Part shown: positions 23,124 to 35,558 of the stretch, one piece after another | How the letters are laid out: each line of letters begins with the position of its first letter | Position numbering within the stretch: the stretch's first letter is position 1 | From: Synanceia verrucosa | Taxonomy: Eukaryota; Chordata; Actinopteri; Perciformes; Synanceiidae | NCBI GenBank assembly: GCA_029721515.1 | Contig: CM056563.1 | Location: 13,333,454 to 13,397,453, forward strand | Direction: 5' to 3' | Length of the DNA: 64,000 bases | Translations under genes and position numbers: made by a program | The notes under the pieces: model-generated | Told to the model about the DNA's origin: nothing | Seen by the model: only the letters and a program-made list of their open reading frames with translations | The model's database searches: none

Positions 23124-24036
23124 CCATCCATCCATTATCTACCGCTTATCCTCATAGGGTCGTGGGGGGGCTGGAGCCTATCCCAGCTATCATAAGCCTG
23201 GTTTATACTTCTGCGTCGCGTCGACGGCGTAGCTACGGCGTCAACACAGACCCCTACGCGGACCCTACGCCGTAGCCTGACGCGCACCTCCAAAAAATCC
23301 TGACTACGCGTAGCTTCAACGCATTGAGACGCGAACGGCAAGGACGGTGATTGGTCCGCTCAGAACGTAATTTCCCGCGGTTGCTTTTCCGGTCAACAGC
23401 TCAACAACACCGCTTGTGGAGCAGCACGAGCGGTACGGAATAGTCGGACAGACCACCTCCGCAAACGTCTTCTGTGCTTCAACATTTGTAGTAATGAGCT
23501 CCATCTCCAGAAACACCCGCTCCATCTCAGTTGTCATTGTTTACTGTCGGAAGAAAACCAAGGAATCCGATATGAGCCCCCAGAAGCCACACAAAGACAC
23601 CGCCACACCCCCCTAGCAGCTTGGAGGTGAATTGCAGAGCAACGCGTTCCCTCGACGCAGAACTTCGAATGCTCAACGACAGCGTCGGGTCTACGCCGTA
23701 GCTACGCCATTGCCGCGACGCAGAAACATAAATCAGGCTTTAGTGTGGAAGGCAGGGTACACCCTGGACCCTGGACAAGTCTACAGTTCATCGCAGGACA
23801 CATAGAGACAGACAACCACTCACACTCACATTCACACCTACGGTCAATTTAAATTAGCCAATTAACCTAATCCCCATACATGTTTTTGGATGGTGGGAGG
23901 AAGCCGGAGTACCCGGAGAGAACCCACGCAGACACGGGGAGAACGGTGAGAACGGGCCCTGGGCCCGGGATTCGAACCCGGTACCTTCTTGCTGTGAGGT
24001 GACAGTGCTAACCACTACACTACCGTGCCGCCCATG
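23124..24036 (-). mobile_element. V-SINE-type tRNA-derived SINE, interrupted
   Basis: Read on the minus strand it begins GGCGGCACGGTAGTGTAGTGG, with an A-box-like TAGTGTAGTGG (24012-24022) and a B-box-like GGGTTCGAATCC (23968-23979), the pol III promoter of tRNA-derived SINEs. The central GGATAGGCTCCAGC and GATAAGCGG segments and the ATGGATGGATGG tail suit the V-SINE superfamily. It is flanked by a perfect 9-bp duplication GCCTAACTT (23115-23123 and 24037-24045). A 547-bp MITE interrupts it. Confidence 0.85.
23194..23740. mobile_element. GC-rich MITE inserted in the SINE
   Basis: The left end AAGCCTGGTTTATACTTCTG and the complement of the right end AAGCCTGATTTATGTTTCTG are inverted repeats that continue into CGTCGCG. 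The body is CpG-rich with repeated CTACGCCGTAG motifs and has no transposase. The flanks suggest a 2-3 bp TA-type duplication, but its exact form is unclear; PIF/Harbinger is plausible. Confidence 0.8.
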
Positions 24037-24103
24037 GCCTAACTTAAAACCGATTAATTTTTGGTGGTGCCGTTGAATCGGATCCGATCACCAAAAATTA
24101 ATC

Positions 24104-25011
24104 AGGCCACTTCTGACCAACCCTGAAAATTTTGTCAAAATCTGTCCACAACTTTTTGAGTTATTTTGCAAACCAATAAACAAACAAACCAACAAATTAA
24201 CAAGCCCCGGTGAAAACATAAACTCCTTGGTGGAGGTAACTAACGATCAAACCTGCTGATAAAATGAGATCCACCATCCTTTTTGAATCTGTTCAAGCTT
24301 CTCCTGTAATTGGTAAACAAATCCACAAACAAATCCAGAGTATAGTTAAAGTATTTGTAACGTGAAATGGACGCAACATTTTGGGAAGTTACCGCAAAAA
24401 TTAGTGTGCACGTGTTTGCGCAGATTAACTGCTGCTAGCTAAGCAGACAATGTGGGAAATAGCTAGATTATGAATTAGCCATTTCCTGATGGTAGCCAGA
24501 ATCATTGGACGGCATGAAATGAAGCGAGAGATAATGGATCAAAGAGAAAAGACTGGACGCAAATGGAGCCTCAGCTCAGCTTCATCGCTGGCCTTGAGTG
24601 AAAATATAGAGCATAGATACTGCAAGTAACTGCCTGAAAGCACAAAATCACCATCTGGTTTTACAGCAGAGCCACAACAACAACCAGGTAATGCATGCAC
24701 AGAGCCATGAATCACTCCCTACAACAACACATCGCTTCAGGTTTGACTCAGTTTCACCTCCTGCTCCCTCTTTTCTCAACCTGTTTGTGTTTCAGGATCT
24801 TCTCCCTCTGAAGCTCTCCCATCTCTTCCCGTCACACCTCGTCCTCCTCACATCCCTCTGCAGTTCTGCCTAACAAGCTGTGCAGACTAAAAGGAAGAGT
24901 GGGAAAGAATTTACCATTCACAAAACACCCAGTTTTCTGTGAAGTTAACAGGGCTAAAAATACTAATGCTTCTCTGCTCCATCTCATTACTCAGTAGGTC
25001 TCCAGATACAA

Positions 25012-25045
<34 letters not shown>

Positions 25046-25217
25046 AGGATTTAGAAGAAGATGTCGACAGAATAAGAACCAGAATGTAGCTTTTTTTTGA
25101 ATGATTCAGTTTGGTAGATTAAACTTGCACCTTGCTGTGACTACTGCATTACAGAACGACCTTTGTGTTTTTAAGAGTATGACCCGTGTCGAAACACATT
25201 AAACCCTCTTCATCACC

Positions 25218-25262
<45 letters not shown>

Positions 25263-25551
25263 GTATGTCAAAGACCACTCCAGTTGAGCTTCAGTGCTGT
25301 GTGAGAGCCCTTAAGGATGCAGGGTGCATTCAGCATGGCGTGGCATTTTCCTCACTTGGTAAATGAGTCATGTCAGATTAGGAGACTTGACTGCAAAGCC
25401 ACTTGTGTGTTTGTTTGGGTTTGTGAGAGTAAGAGAGCAAAAACCGCTTTTGCCCGAAATATTTTCACAGAATACTGTGCGAAACATCTGATGAGTGTCG
25501 GCCACCATTGCCTGGTATAGAATCACGCCTGCAGGGGTGTATGACTTATGT

Positions 25552-25582
<31 letters not shown>

Positions 25583-25936
25583 CATGTGTGTCTTTGTCAG
25601 CCATGCTTGCATTCTCACGCTTTGTCCTCACTCTGTTTGTTTCAAAACTTTAAATCAATAAGCGGCTGGCTTCTAATCTACTGTCCATTCTGAAGAGTGA
25701 AAACCAAAAAAATGAAAACAAAAATGCTGGCTCACATCACCCACAATCCACGAAGTTCAAGTGGCTCATTTCCAAACACAAAAAGGACGCATTGCATTAT
25801 AACAGACTTTGAGCAGACATTAGAAAACTCAACATGTGTTCCTTGAGGATATCAACATATAGATATACTCCTAGTGTATTTGTAAATCCTCAAACAACCA
25901 TGTATAGCCTCCCACCTCTGGGTGCACAACTACATA

Positions 25937-25984
<48 letters not shown>

Positions 25985-26315
25985 TGTGTGCGTGTGTGTC
26001 GGCAGAAGTGAGAGTGCCCCAGGATGCTAGCTGCCTCTCCAGGGATGTGAAGTGTCGTCAAAAATAGAGAGCTTTCATGGTCTAGTTCACTGCTTGTGTC
26101 TGCATCCACAACAGATTAAATTGCCTTCCTTAATTGCGTGCTCCAGTTCTTAATAAGAAGAATAATAATATATTACACGGCGCCGTCTCCATTATTGGGG
26201 CACTGCATTGGAACCTGCACTTAATGAGCAACTTGTCTCTCATTGTACCATCTCAGTAGACCAGTCTGTCTGTCTGCTTTGTATTTTTCTAGGTGGTCCT
26301 GCCCTTTCTTCGTCA

Positions 26316-26352
<37 letters not shown>

Positions 26353-26519
26353 TGTGTGTGTGTGTAAGCGACTGACAGATGGTCTCTGGTCATTGTCCCA
26401 GGGGAGTGTACACACTACAGATGCTGCCGCCAAGCAAGGTGTCAGCAGTAGTTTGCCTTCTCCCTCTCTCGTTTCCTCAAGATATCACATGTTATGTAAT
26501 AATCATTGTCCCCGGTGAC
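24104..26519. other. Intergenic with several (CA)n/(TG)n runs
   Basis: Microsatellites lie at 25012-25043, 25222-25262, 25554-25582, 25940-25981 and 26320-26366. A possible acceptor at about 24797 leads into only 25 codons before a stop and has no recognisable product. I see no gene. Confidence 0.5.
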
Positions 26520-27235
26520 CTTAAAGGGTCAGTCCGTCCATGTTACAAGAAAATAACAAACATGTATTTCCTCACTCACACTCATGTGGTATTTTTGGCT
26601 ATGAAAATCACTTCTTTTAATTGGCCATATTCAACTTCCAGAAACCAGTTCCTCACAGGATAAACAGCTTTCCCTTATATTCATATCCCATAGAAAGTAG
26701 TAACAAATTGAGGCAAAACTTTTAAACACATTACTGCAATTCACATTGTGGAAGAAAACAGGAAGTCAACATTAAAAAATCCTGAACTTAAAGCAATAGT
26801 TTAGCAATAACTTCTTTACTTACTTGTGAGAAAGGTTGATTTGCATTTAGATAGTGAATATAAGTCTGGAGCCAGCTAGCTTAGCTTAGCTTAGCATAAT
26901 GAGCTACAAAAGTAGATAGCAGCTAGCATGGCTCCACCTGCCAGCACCTCTGAAGCTCACTCATTCACATGGAGATGCACCAAAAACCCATGGGGTCTCC
27001 ATGGGTTGCCTGGCAACTGGTCTCAGACAAAGAATGATCTGGCCCATGACCCTTTGTAAAATAGCTATTTGTTATTTGTACACTTTGGTTTATTTTCAGG
27101 TTAAACAAACAAAATATGACATGAGAGTGTTACAGGTGCTGGAAAGAGGTTTGAGATATTTTTGGACAGAGCCAGGCACGCTGTTTCCAGTGTTGTGCTG
27201 AGCTGCAGTACACTGACTGCCTGCTTCATATTTAA

Positions 27236-27731
27236 AGGAACCGTATGTAGGTTTGTGGTCAAAACTGGTACTACAATCACTTTCAAATTACTGAAGAGCG
27301 GTGTGCTGTCCACTTTCAGCCGTCTCCATCTTTCAAAGGCTTCTCCTATACAAATCCTTGTTTTATTTCGGACTTTGTCACGACGTATTTCGGATTCATA
27401 ACGAGGTCTTTTAGGTTTTGTAACGTTACACATTATTTCTCCGACACGTTTGTAGCTGCAGCTGTGGTAACTAGAACAGAGCTAGCAACCTGGATGAGGA
27501 AACACTACTGACTTGGTGAGTGGGAGAAAGTTAGAGGGTGGCCGAAAACACAACGTGACAACATCAACATCAGTTGAGGGCTGTAACTTGTCTTTTTAAA
27601 TGAGAATATCCTGACTGGACTACTGTTGTCAGTGAAATAAGTATTTGAAGTAAACATGATTTCTTAATGTCTGGTGACATATCAGGGCTATTTTATGATT
27701 AATTTAAATACATTTCTTACATATGGTTCCT
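27236..27731. mobile_element. TTAA MITE with AGGAACC ends
   Basis: TTAA (27232-27235) is followed by AGGAACCGTATGTAGG. The right end reads TTACATATGGTTCCT followed by TTAA (27732-27735). The ends are inverted repeats with scattered mismatches, so this is a TTAA-specific non-autonomous element (piggyBac or Kolobok type) of 496 bp. Confidence 0.8.
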
Positions 27732-27739
27732 TTAAAGTA

Positions 27740-29324
27740 TATTTATATATAAAAACCATGCAAGAAAGCACACACATCTATTTCCCAAATTCTCTAACTA
27801 TGGCCCGGTTGGAACTTTCAACTTGAAGTCACTAGCAGCAGAATTCCAAATGATAAAAGTGCATTTTAATAAGCTGTGGGACTGTTTGAGCCAAGGTGAC
27901 GTCTGCTGGAAGTCCATGCTTTAAGCATACATTAAGCTGCCATGAATGCTCACTCCATGCCTCCAACACACTATTGAACACACAGAGATGATCAACTGCT
28001 ATAATTTCAGTGAAACACTTCTGTGGATTCAGGTGCACCACAGCTTTTAACCCTGAAGAAAGCCCTGGGCTGAGATGCCAGTGTCAATCAGTGTCACGCT
28101 ATTCAGACCACAGCATGTAGATTTTGATTTGGTCGTCTTCTTTTTCCTCCCACATGTGTCTGCATTCATATCTCAGGTTGCGCATCCACATGCAGACGTC
28201 TGGACACGCACACCTCCATGCGACCCACCCATCCGTGAACGCTCAATATGCGGCTCAACACCACCGTGCAACAAGAATGCATCCCAAGGACTCTCGTCCT
28301 TCGTCTTTCCCTCCATCTCTTCTCGGCAGAACAGGGGACGATTTAATAGAATTCATAAAACAAAGAAGGGATTGATTGGTAAATGAGGCGTGTGAAGGGG
28401 GCCAGCGTAGAAATTAATTATTAGAGCAGCACAGTCCCGGCTTGTGATCAACAAGCGTGGACCTGTGGAGCCTTGTGTGTGTGCATTTCCAATTAAATGC
28501 AGTGAAATTGAGAGACTTGGCCTGTAGGAATCTAATTACAAAAATCCTTGGGGGGAAAAGAGGACAGAGTGCCTTCAATGTGTCAGCACATCTATCCCAA
28601 AGAGTGTGTGTGTGTGTGTGCGTGTGTGTGTGTGTGAGAGAGAAGGAGAGGATGTATGTTAATGTATTCATGCAGGTGAGTGTGGATGAATTCATTCAAA
28701 TATTTCTGCATCAGTGATTGTCTGGTAGTGTTGCATTCAGTTGTGTGTTTTCGTGTATGATGAGCATCACCGCATATTTCACTTTGTGTGTGGTTTTGTG
28801 AAATCCCTTTTTATGCTCGCGTGTCAGTGTTCAGCAGCTTTATGAGTGGCTGGGGCTAATGAATCAGGACGACGGGGTGGTGCTCAAAGGAACCGCGGCG
28901 TCATCACCATCAACAACCACAACAGCCTCATATGTCTGTCAGCCCTCGCTCCAGTCCTTTAGAGCGCACGGCTGGCAGGCATCAGCGAGAAAGATCAGAC
29001 AGGTAGAGAGGGAGAAAGAGAGTGATGGATGGAGAGAGCAGAGGCAAAACAAAGCAGACAGTCACACAATTTAGCTGTGTGATGTGAGGCCATATTATGC
29101 CTACACTGCAGAAAGGATAGAAGTTGTCTCAAAAGGTTCGTCCTCAACAAACAACTGACAGTAGGATCTGTTGAATCTTAAAGTGTGATAATCTCTGATA
29201 AGCCACACATATCTAGCAAAGATCCCTTTAATATATATTGATCCTTTATTTTCATATTTTGAAAAAAACTAGCTGTTCTAACATGGACCATGAAAGCCTG
29301 AACCAGATTTCATGGTGGTCCATG
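27740..29324. other. Intergenic, no gene seen
   Basis: Non-coding sequence with a (TG)n run at 28604-28637. Two overlapping frames at 28075-28386 look open but have no recognisable domain or splice context. Confidence 0.45.
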
Positions 29325-29328
29325 TTAA

Positions 29329-30682
29329 AGGGGAAGTGCTGTTTTTCACAAATTGGACCTTATTTCTGGGATAAAATAAAGCCATTTACTCACCCATATC
29401 ACTTTGGAGTCTTTTGGAGTATTTCTGATGATATTGGATTTGACAATATCCATTTAACAGGAGTGAATGGGGCACCAAAATGCAGCCTGTAAATGACACA
29501 AACTTGACCATTTCTCAAATAACAGACGTTTAATAAGATGGATTACACTATTACTATTTTCATTTGAGTGTGGAGTTGTCTGTAACTTGAGAAAATTCAA
29601 TATGTAAACTAGGGCTGCAATGTATATGCAATATTTGCGGTAGACGGTACAAAATTTGGCCCACAGAGGTTTGCATAGTACCGTCCTAACGTTGATGATG
29701 TCATCGCACCTGCCACAGAGTGAGAATGGCTGCAAGCACAGAGACAGACTTCTTTTCTTTTGTAACTCTCTGACTTTTGAGGCATCCTGCCATCTCCTCC
29801 ACCCATTAAGTCGCGCTGTCTGTTGCACTGTGTAGGCTGTCTGACGGAGCAGCTGGACTGAACGTAACGTTTTACGTAAATAGAGAGGGGAAGGGAGTTG
29901 AGAAATGTTTACACAACAGTCAAACACTGACAACCGGGGAACACTAATACACGCACAGACGGAAAACCAGACATTATCATCAATTAATAAAACAACCACG
30001 GATGCCCCGGACGGGATGTAAAAAGAGGATGTTTGGTCAGCCTATCATATGTTCTACTCTGTGTGCTGCTGCTGTTTGTGTTGAATATAGCCATTTGTTT
30101 AACAAGTTAAAATGATCTCGGTCGTGATGCTAATTTACGTTAACCCGTCTATGCCGTTTTCCATTATGTGTTAGCATTAAGCTAGCGGACTTTGTGAAGG
30201 CAGTACTGAAGTGTTAACAGTGTGAAGTTACTTGTTTTATGTTTTCTATAATTACAGTTTTGCACAATACATTTTCTTGAAATAATATTCTTGACTTTTA
30301 TGTTATTTAATAGTTTTAAAACAACTTCCTGCTTAAATGATTTTACCACGTGCTATGGTAACCATTAAGAAACTGTTATGCTGTAATTTACATACCAAAG
30401 TATGCCGTGATATATATTGTCTATGGTCTAAGGTTCAAATTATACCACAATATAAATTGTAGGCCATATCACCCACCCCTAATGTAAACAGACTCTACTT
30501 CCTGTGTATCATAGTTTACTAAGGACCCCTAGTGCCCATCTATGTGGCCCTCACAGTGCCTGAACTAAAATACTTATTTGTGATGTTGTCACATGTTTTA
30601 GTTCAGGCAGTCCAAAGTGAAATGGGTGAGTAAATGGTATGATTTTATCCCAGAAATTTATATAAAAAAAGGCACTTCCCCT
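29329..30682. mobile_element. TTAA element with AGGGGAAGTGC ends, carrying a hAT insert
   Basis: TTAA (29325-29328) precedes AGGGGAAGTGC. The right end is GCACTTCCCCT followed by TTAA (30683-30686). Similarity between the two ends extends inward for about 70 bp, including TTTCTGGGATAAAAT and CCATTTACTCACCCAT. Without the nested hAT element and one copy of its duplication, the original element would be about 474 bp. It is non-autonomous. Confidence 0.88.
29610..30481. mobile_element. hAT MITE nested in the TTAA element
   Basis: The ends are TAGGGCTG and CACCCCTA. They are flanked by a perfect 8-bp duplication ATGTAAAC (29602-29609 and 30482-30489), the length expected for hAT transposition. 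The 872-bp body has no transposase frame. Confidence 0.88.
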
Positions 30683-30689
30683 TTAAAGA

Positions 30690-31677
30690 TGTTGACATAT
30701 TTCAGTCTGGACTACTGCCGACACAAAAGCCATGCTAGCAAAATGTACTGTATAAAACATCTGATCTAGTATATTATGTTCAAATACAAAATATGATAAA
30801 AATCACAAAATCTGCAACTGTTAAAATCTAAAATAATTTAAAGTATTTCTCCCCATTTAGTGTTATATCTGTGCACCACATGCCTCCTCTGCACAGCAGC
30901 ATCAGTAACTAAGAAAGATACCGTATTTAACTTTAAATTTAACTGAAAATACTGCAGGGATTTCCAGACATAAAAGACACAGATCTTCTCTTTCTAGACC
31001 GGAGCTGATTATTACCAATCACCACACAAATCATAAGCTGCACTCTGTGCACATTTTATCACATTTTTAACTACACAATGACTCAGTATGGCCTGAGTCT
31101 GTCCTGTCACTTATCTAAGGCAACATCGTGTCCAGTTTTCTATGGCCTCAAAATGTCAGCACACACACACACACACATATATTCGACCTTCCAGGCTTTT
31201 CCCTTCCCAAGTCCATCAATGTCATCTCCAGCTGATTTTATGTGTCATGTAGTATGGCTGCAGCAATTACTCACATCCCATAACTCCTACCTCACATCAT
31301 TATGATCCTCAGCTAATGTACTGTAACATGTCGCTGACGCTCAGTATGAAGGAGCAGGATTCAAAAGTCACGAGAAGGATGACGTTGTTTTCCGACACCC
31401 TGGCTTGTCACATGTGCGATTTGACAAGCTCTTACTCACCAAAATGGAAGCTACTAGAATATCCTCCATATAGAAAACAAGTATCTCACGTAGAGACATG
31501 ACTCCAAAACACTAAATTAAACTGTGAGTGTCTGCGTGCTTGTGTTTTTTTGACACAACTGTTGCAGCTGTAATTCACGTAAATAGACACACACCCTCAA
31601 ACACAGAGAGTCCACAATCAATCAATTTAGCAACAAATAGGCAGAGTGAGGGCTGACATTTAAAGCCCTGCAGCTCT

Positions 31678-31723
<46 letters not shown>

Positions 31724-33147
31724 TCTGCCCTGTGATGCAGAAAAGCATACAGGTTTTTAAGGACGAAAATAGGGATTCACAACACTAGAAATTTAGAAGT
31801 CAATAACAATACCATTGAAAATTCACAGTTCTTGACATTAATATAATACCAGGGTTAAAAATAAAATCAAGTAAAACACTAAATCTCTCCTTTCAAACAG
31901 TATTTATTGGGGCTATAAGTGTCAAAGCATAATTTATTTATCATTTTAAATCACGTTAATCATGTGAACCTTATTTGTAGCAGCTTCCTGCTTCCTAATG
32001 TTGTGAAGAACGTCAACAAAGCGCTTTTAAATGGTTCATTTTACTTATTAAAAAAAAAAAAACAGCTCAGACGAGACATCAAATCTAATTTGCCTTGTGT
32101 AAAACAGAATTAAAATGTCACCAAAGTACTTCATGTGTGAGTTGCCACCTACAAGCTAAGCACTATTTTGCAGCGTGCAAGTGGTCCCAGACCTGTGGAT
32201 GACACTAACTGGAAAAAGTTAACTACAGCGCTTAAAGAGTGCAGATCAATATAAACAATACAATGATACTTACACAATGACAAAAAAAAACACCAGTGCT
32301 GGTATTTATTCAAGTTTCTTGCCAAAAATTACATTTTACTAGATTAAATTTAAAGACATTATGATAATATTAAAAATTACCTTTTCCTAATAATCTAAAT
32401 CACCTATTATCGAAATTTAACTTAAACTTGACCTCACCCTGGTGATTTCAAAACAGATCTGCTGTTTGCGATGCAGCATTATCAGAGACAATATAGGGTG
32501 TGTCCCCTGGACGTATTATCTCTGATCACCTAGCCCTGGTGATTCTGCAGCTATTTTGTTTGTTGAAATTTTGGCATTGACTATCATATTGGTTCTCATT
32601 ACATTCCTTGAAGAAAGAGAGAAAATGTCCAGATGATGTAAAACCTCACTACTACTTCATTATACTGTTTTCCAACAGGCCTCTTATCAATAAAAGTGTA
32701 TTTAAGCCCCTCGGATTGGTTCATGTGGAAGCAGAGAGACAGAAATGAGATGAGATGGCTGTGATTTGATTTATTTCAAAGTGATGGTAATGATAATAAC
32801 GACGATGATGGCAGTAATCACAATGATGATGAATGCCATGATGACAGTGACTGAGATGATGATGTTTATTTGTGGTGACGATGAGGACGCTCTTGACAAA
32901 AACATCCAATGTCATTGTGGTACCGTAAATCATGATGACCTTGAAGGCATTAAAAGTGATTATGTGAATGAAGAATATATGGCTCTCATTTCCTCTAATA
33001 TGCCATTTTCAACACAATATGATGGGATAGACGGGTGGTGAGAGAGCAGAGACGGGTGAGTTGAACGGTAGTCGAAAGTGAGAAGGAGGGGAGTGTTGAG
33101 GATAACAGGCTTCCAGCCAAAAGCAAGTTTGCCTTGTCTTTTTCATC
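30690..33147. other. Intergenic with (TG)n at 31680-31721
   Basis: AT-rich non-coding sequence with a (TG)n run and a GATGAT-rich patch at 32780-32890. The two small frames over the patch are low complexity. Confidence 0.5.
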
Positions 33148-33151
33148 TTAA

Positions 33152-33532
33152 CCCTTTGGGTCCTGAGCCTATTTTGGTTGTTTTTTTAATACTTTTGATT
33201 TTGTCTCTATATACCACATAAAAATGTTTAACATGCCCATGCTTTTTTTCAGCACAACATCATCTATATGAAGAGATAGTTATTATTTCACTATAACCTC
33301 CTTCATCAACATATTGGGCCCAAAAAATAATCAAATTAGAATTGATTAAAAAAATGTATTTCTTACAATAAAAACCACAAACATGCTCAATCAACTGTTT
33401 TGGAACTTGAAAAACTAAATATAGGTCACTAATTTGAATGTGTAAATGTAAAATTGAAATAAAGTAATACTATATACAAACATTTGAAATAAAAAATCTG
33501 ATCATGTCGGCATGATCATAGGCCCAACAGGG
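33152..33532. mobile_element. piggyBac-like MITE, TTAACCCT ends
   Basis: TTAA (33148-33151) is followed by CCCTTTGGGTCCTGAGCCTA. The right end TAGGCCCAACAGGG is followed by TTAA (33533-33536). A 7-bp perfect hairpin GATCATG-TCGG-CATGATC (33500-33517) sits just inside the right end. CCCT next to TTAA is typical of piggyBac termini. Confidence 0.82.
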
Positions 33533-33884
33533 TTAACACACACACACACAGTCAATGTTACACTTAAATAAGAAGAACAGAGAGAGAGTAAGGAGAAAGT
33601 GTATACATACCTACTGTGTGTGTGTGTGTGTGAGTGAATTTGTCAACATTCTGCATACGGCATAAAGATCATGAAGAATGATGAGATATGATTCTATAGC
33701 AGCCAGCCGTGCTCTTTTCTCTGCACAATGGTCATCAATTCAGCCGCTGCTTTGATGTCAGATCAACCTCATCTCTCATCAGAAACTGTGCATTTCAATG
33801 AACTGCCTGTGCTTTGAATAGCCAATAAGTGGAGTGGCTGGCACGTAGACAGCAACAGATCTGTTGCCTGTATTGCAATCCTTA

Positions 33885-33957
33885 ACCATGACGCTTTGGC
33901 AATACTGAATTTGTTACACTCATGCCAATAAAGCATATTGGATTGAATTGAATTAGG
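33885..33957 (+). repeat. LINE 3' tail fragment (L2/CR1-like)
   Basis: The phrase CATGCCAATAAAGCATATTG followed by GATTGAATTGAATT is a recurrent 3' tail of fish non-LTR retrotransposons ending in short ATTGA repeats. Only the tail is visible. Confidence 0.5.
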
Positions 33958-34591
33958 AACTAGAGATAGAATCAGATCGAGCAGAAGAGCTGTTTTCCAC
34001 AGATAAACAGTATCATCCAGTCAAAAGTGTCTCTGAGTTTCCAGACTGCTCAGTCAAAGCTGCTGCTGGTTTAACAGAATTTACAAAAAAAACAAAACTC
34101 CTGATGTCTGTTTTCTCTCTCTCTCAGGTAGATTTCATAGATTTAAATACTTAGGGCCACTGTTGTAGTGAGCAAATTGAATGTGAATCATGTGTGGAGA
34201 ACTTATAATATACAACTTCCAGGTGTGCTTCTATTTTCAGAAATAAATGTCTCATGAAACACAGATGATCCAGCCTTGTTAAACAAGCCCCAAAGTCATT
34301 TACTAGCCTGTAATAACTACCGTAATTCGTAACAATTTCAGCTGTCAATCATTTTAGCATGACTCATTTCTTTTCGAGATGAATCACTTCGGAAGTATTA
34401 GATATTTATTTCCGTGAAGAATGTAAAAGCTCAAGTATTCTGTTACATTATTATGCTATGTATGCCTCACAAGTGCTGAATGATCCATCAATCACACACT
34501 CAACCATGCAGGATGCTGTAAAGAAGGAGAGGTAGAGTCATTTTGACTCCCAAAAAGGCCACAAATCTTCATGGCTGGGAGGGGAACTGAA

Positions 34592-34613
34592 GGGAAGGGA
34601 GGGGAGGGGTGGG
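34592..34613 (+). other. Canonical G-quadruplex motif
   Basis: There are five G-runs of 3-4 Gs separated by one or two bases (GGG-AA-GGG-A-GGGG-A-GGGG-T-GGG). This fits the standard G3+N1-7 rule with one spare run. Confidence 0.85.
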
Positions 34614-34782
34614 CGCCGTTTGTTCACATCACTGAGCAGCGAGCAGAGTGGGGTTGAATGACGGGATGTGGTGTCCGTCAAAATGGCTTAGTGACGGTGG
34701 AGCAGGCCTGAGATGGCTTTCCTGGCCGGTGTCGGCCATGACAGGTGACAAAACAGCTGCAGAGGAGGCACGCCAAGGGATG

Positions 34783-34784
<2 letters not shown>

Positions 34785-34834
<50 letters not shown>
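34785..34834. repeat. (GT)n microsatellite
   Basis: A clean GT run of about 25 units. Confidence 0.97.
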
Positions 34835-34835
<1 letters not shown>

Positions 34836-35558
34836 ACAGAGCACAAGAAAGAGCAGGTATGTGTGAGTGAGGCAGAGACAGTGTCATGATAAAAGAGACT
34901 CACCCGATTCAACACAGAAATAGCAGGTGATAAAGCGCGGCTGGTAGGAAGCCTGTGTTTTTTGGGTCGATACAACGGAGGAGTAACTAGTCACCATCCA
35001 CTTTATGTTTTATTTATTTAGTTAATTTCTGGTCTTTCTGTCTAAAAATACTGAGCGGGTTGTTTAAAGTGAGATTTACTAGATTAAAGGGAGTCTGGAA
35101 ACAAGTGTCGGGGAGGGGAGGTGTGAAGTTTGGTGTCAGGTTTGTGTAGCGGATCATTAATGTGGCGAGCAGGTGTGAGGTTAGATGTTTCTGGGGCAAC
35201 GGGACATACCGAGGTGCCTTCGGGGGGGCGTTGTGGTCCACATACAACTGAACAGCGGTGAGGGGATGGCATACACTCCTTTACTCATAAAGTTTTTAAT
35301 GAGGCACTCACTCTAAATATGGCAACTGCAAACGTCTGCGTTGTGTTGCTGTACAGTACAGCCAAAAGATATTCTGCACATTAAACACAACATGATAAGG
35401 AAGCCATTACTTGGCAGTTAATTGTAAGAAATTGAGCATATCTGTCTGAAGTGCTGACATAAAAAGAAATGACTTGCTGTTCCAATATATCATTGTCTGA
35501 GTCTAAAAAACACAACTTCACAGAATGAAAGAAAAAAGCATATTCACTTTGATCGATT

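Noticed and set aside
23968..24022. tRNA gene suggested by A and B boxes
   Set aside because: The boxes belong to a tRNA-derived SINE. The cloverleaf is not maintained and SINE body and target duplications are present.
29454..29999. 181-codon minus-strand frame
   Set aside because: It spans the boundary of two nested transposons (TTAA element and hAT), so it is not an ancestral frame, and it shows no transposase motif.
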